A DNA stretch of 5,077 nucleotides from an uncultured Rhodospirillaceae bacterium (lineage in GTDB: Bacteria > Pseudomonadota > Alphaproteobacteria > MPNO01). Location of the stretch: the NCBI GenBank assembly GCA_937916005.1, contig CALGIA010000087.1, positions 1 to 5,077 on the forward strand, given 5' to 3'. Within the stretch, counting starts at the first letter, position 1. Every line of letters begins with the position of its first letter. Below are positions 5,027-5,077 of the stretch, piece after piece. Position numbers and translations under genes: made by a program. The notes under the pieces are model-generated. The model made no database searches. It saw nothing but the letters and a program-made list of their open reading frames with translations, and was not told the DNA's origin.

Positions 5027-5077
5027 AGTAGTTTCGACTTGATCTGACATTGTCCCTTGAAAAGGACGAGGGTTACC

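Noticed and set aside
5052..5067. Imperfect hairpin GTCCCTTGAAAAGGAC after the exported-protein gene
   Set aside because: It has one mismatch in a short stem and no following T-run, so it does not support a terminator call; the window ends 10 bp later.

Overview
The window reads as an alphaproteobacterial chromosome segment. Codon use is GC-leaning, and the gene families are typical of soil or marine alphaproteobacteria: a LigI-like amidohydrolase, an Rcp1-type response regulator, and a REC-PAS sensor with the phrasing common in that class. The genus cannot be named from the sequence. No tRNA, rRNA, CRISPR array, transposase or other mobile element was seen.

Layout. Almost everything from about 4277 down to 1 lies on the minus strand. 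Read in transcription order it falls into two blocks. The first is a GC-rich, tightly packed catabolic-looking operon: a LigI-like (2-pyrone-4,6-dicarboxylate lactonase family) amidohydrolase (4277-3393), an NAD(P)-dependent epimerase/dehydratase-fold oxidoreductase (3393-2368) joined to it by a TGATG stop/start overlap, and a two-domain GNAT acetyltransferase (2393-1512) that overlaps the oxidoreductase by 26 bp. The second block is less GC-rich and encodes signal transduction: a histidine kinase remnant that keeps only its membrane-anchor start and its last ~35 residues (1470-1168), a complete single-domain Rcp1-like response regulator (1123-680), and the 5' part of a REC-PAS protein that runs off the left edge (642-1).

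The 254-bp divergent intergenic region (4278-4531) is dense in possible control sites. It holds the 12-bp palindrome ATTGGATCCAAT, identical to the operator of the Caulobacter vanillate repressor VanR as I recall it. It also holds two tandem copies of CAGGAACGCCTG at a 14-bp period, a 7-bp inverted repeat just upstream of a strong Shine-Dalgarno sequence, and two mutually exclusive hairpins before the plus-strand gene. On the right, a plus-strand gene (4532-5026) encodes a small exported protein of unknown function.

How the genes may work together (inference). A GntR-type regulator that responds to an aromatic acid or similar carboxylate would control the operon. The amidohydrolase would hydrolyse a lactone-like or related carboxylated intermediate, and the oxidoreductase would act on a connected metabolite. 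The LigI-like active site keeps its metal-site and catalytic residues but lacks two of the residues that hold the PDC substrate in LigI, so a different substrate is likely. In the signalling block, loss of the kinase core leaves the response regulator without its neighbouring kinase, unless the REC-PAS protein or a distant kinase serves it.
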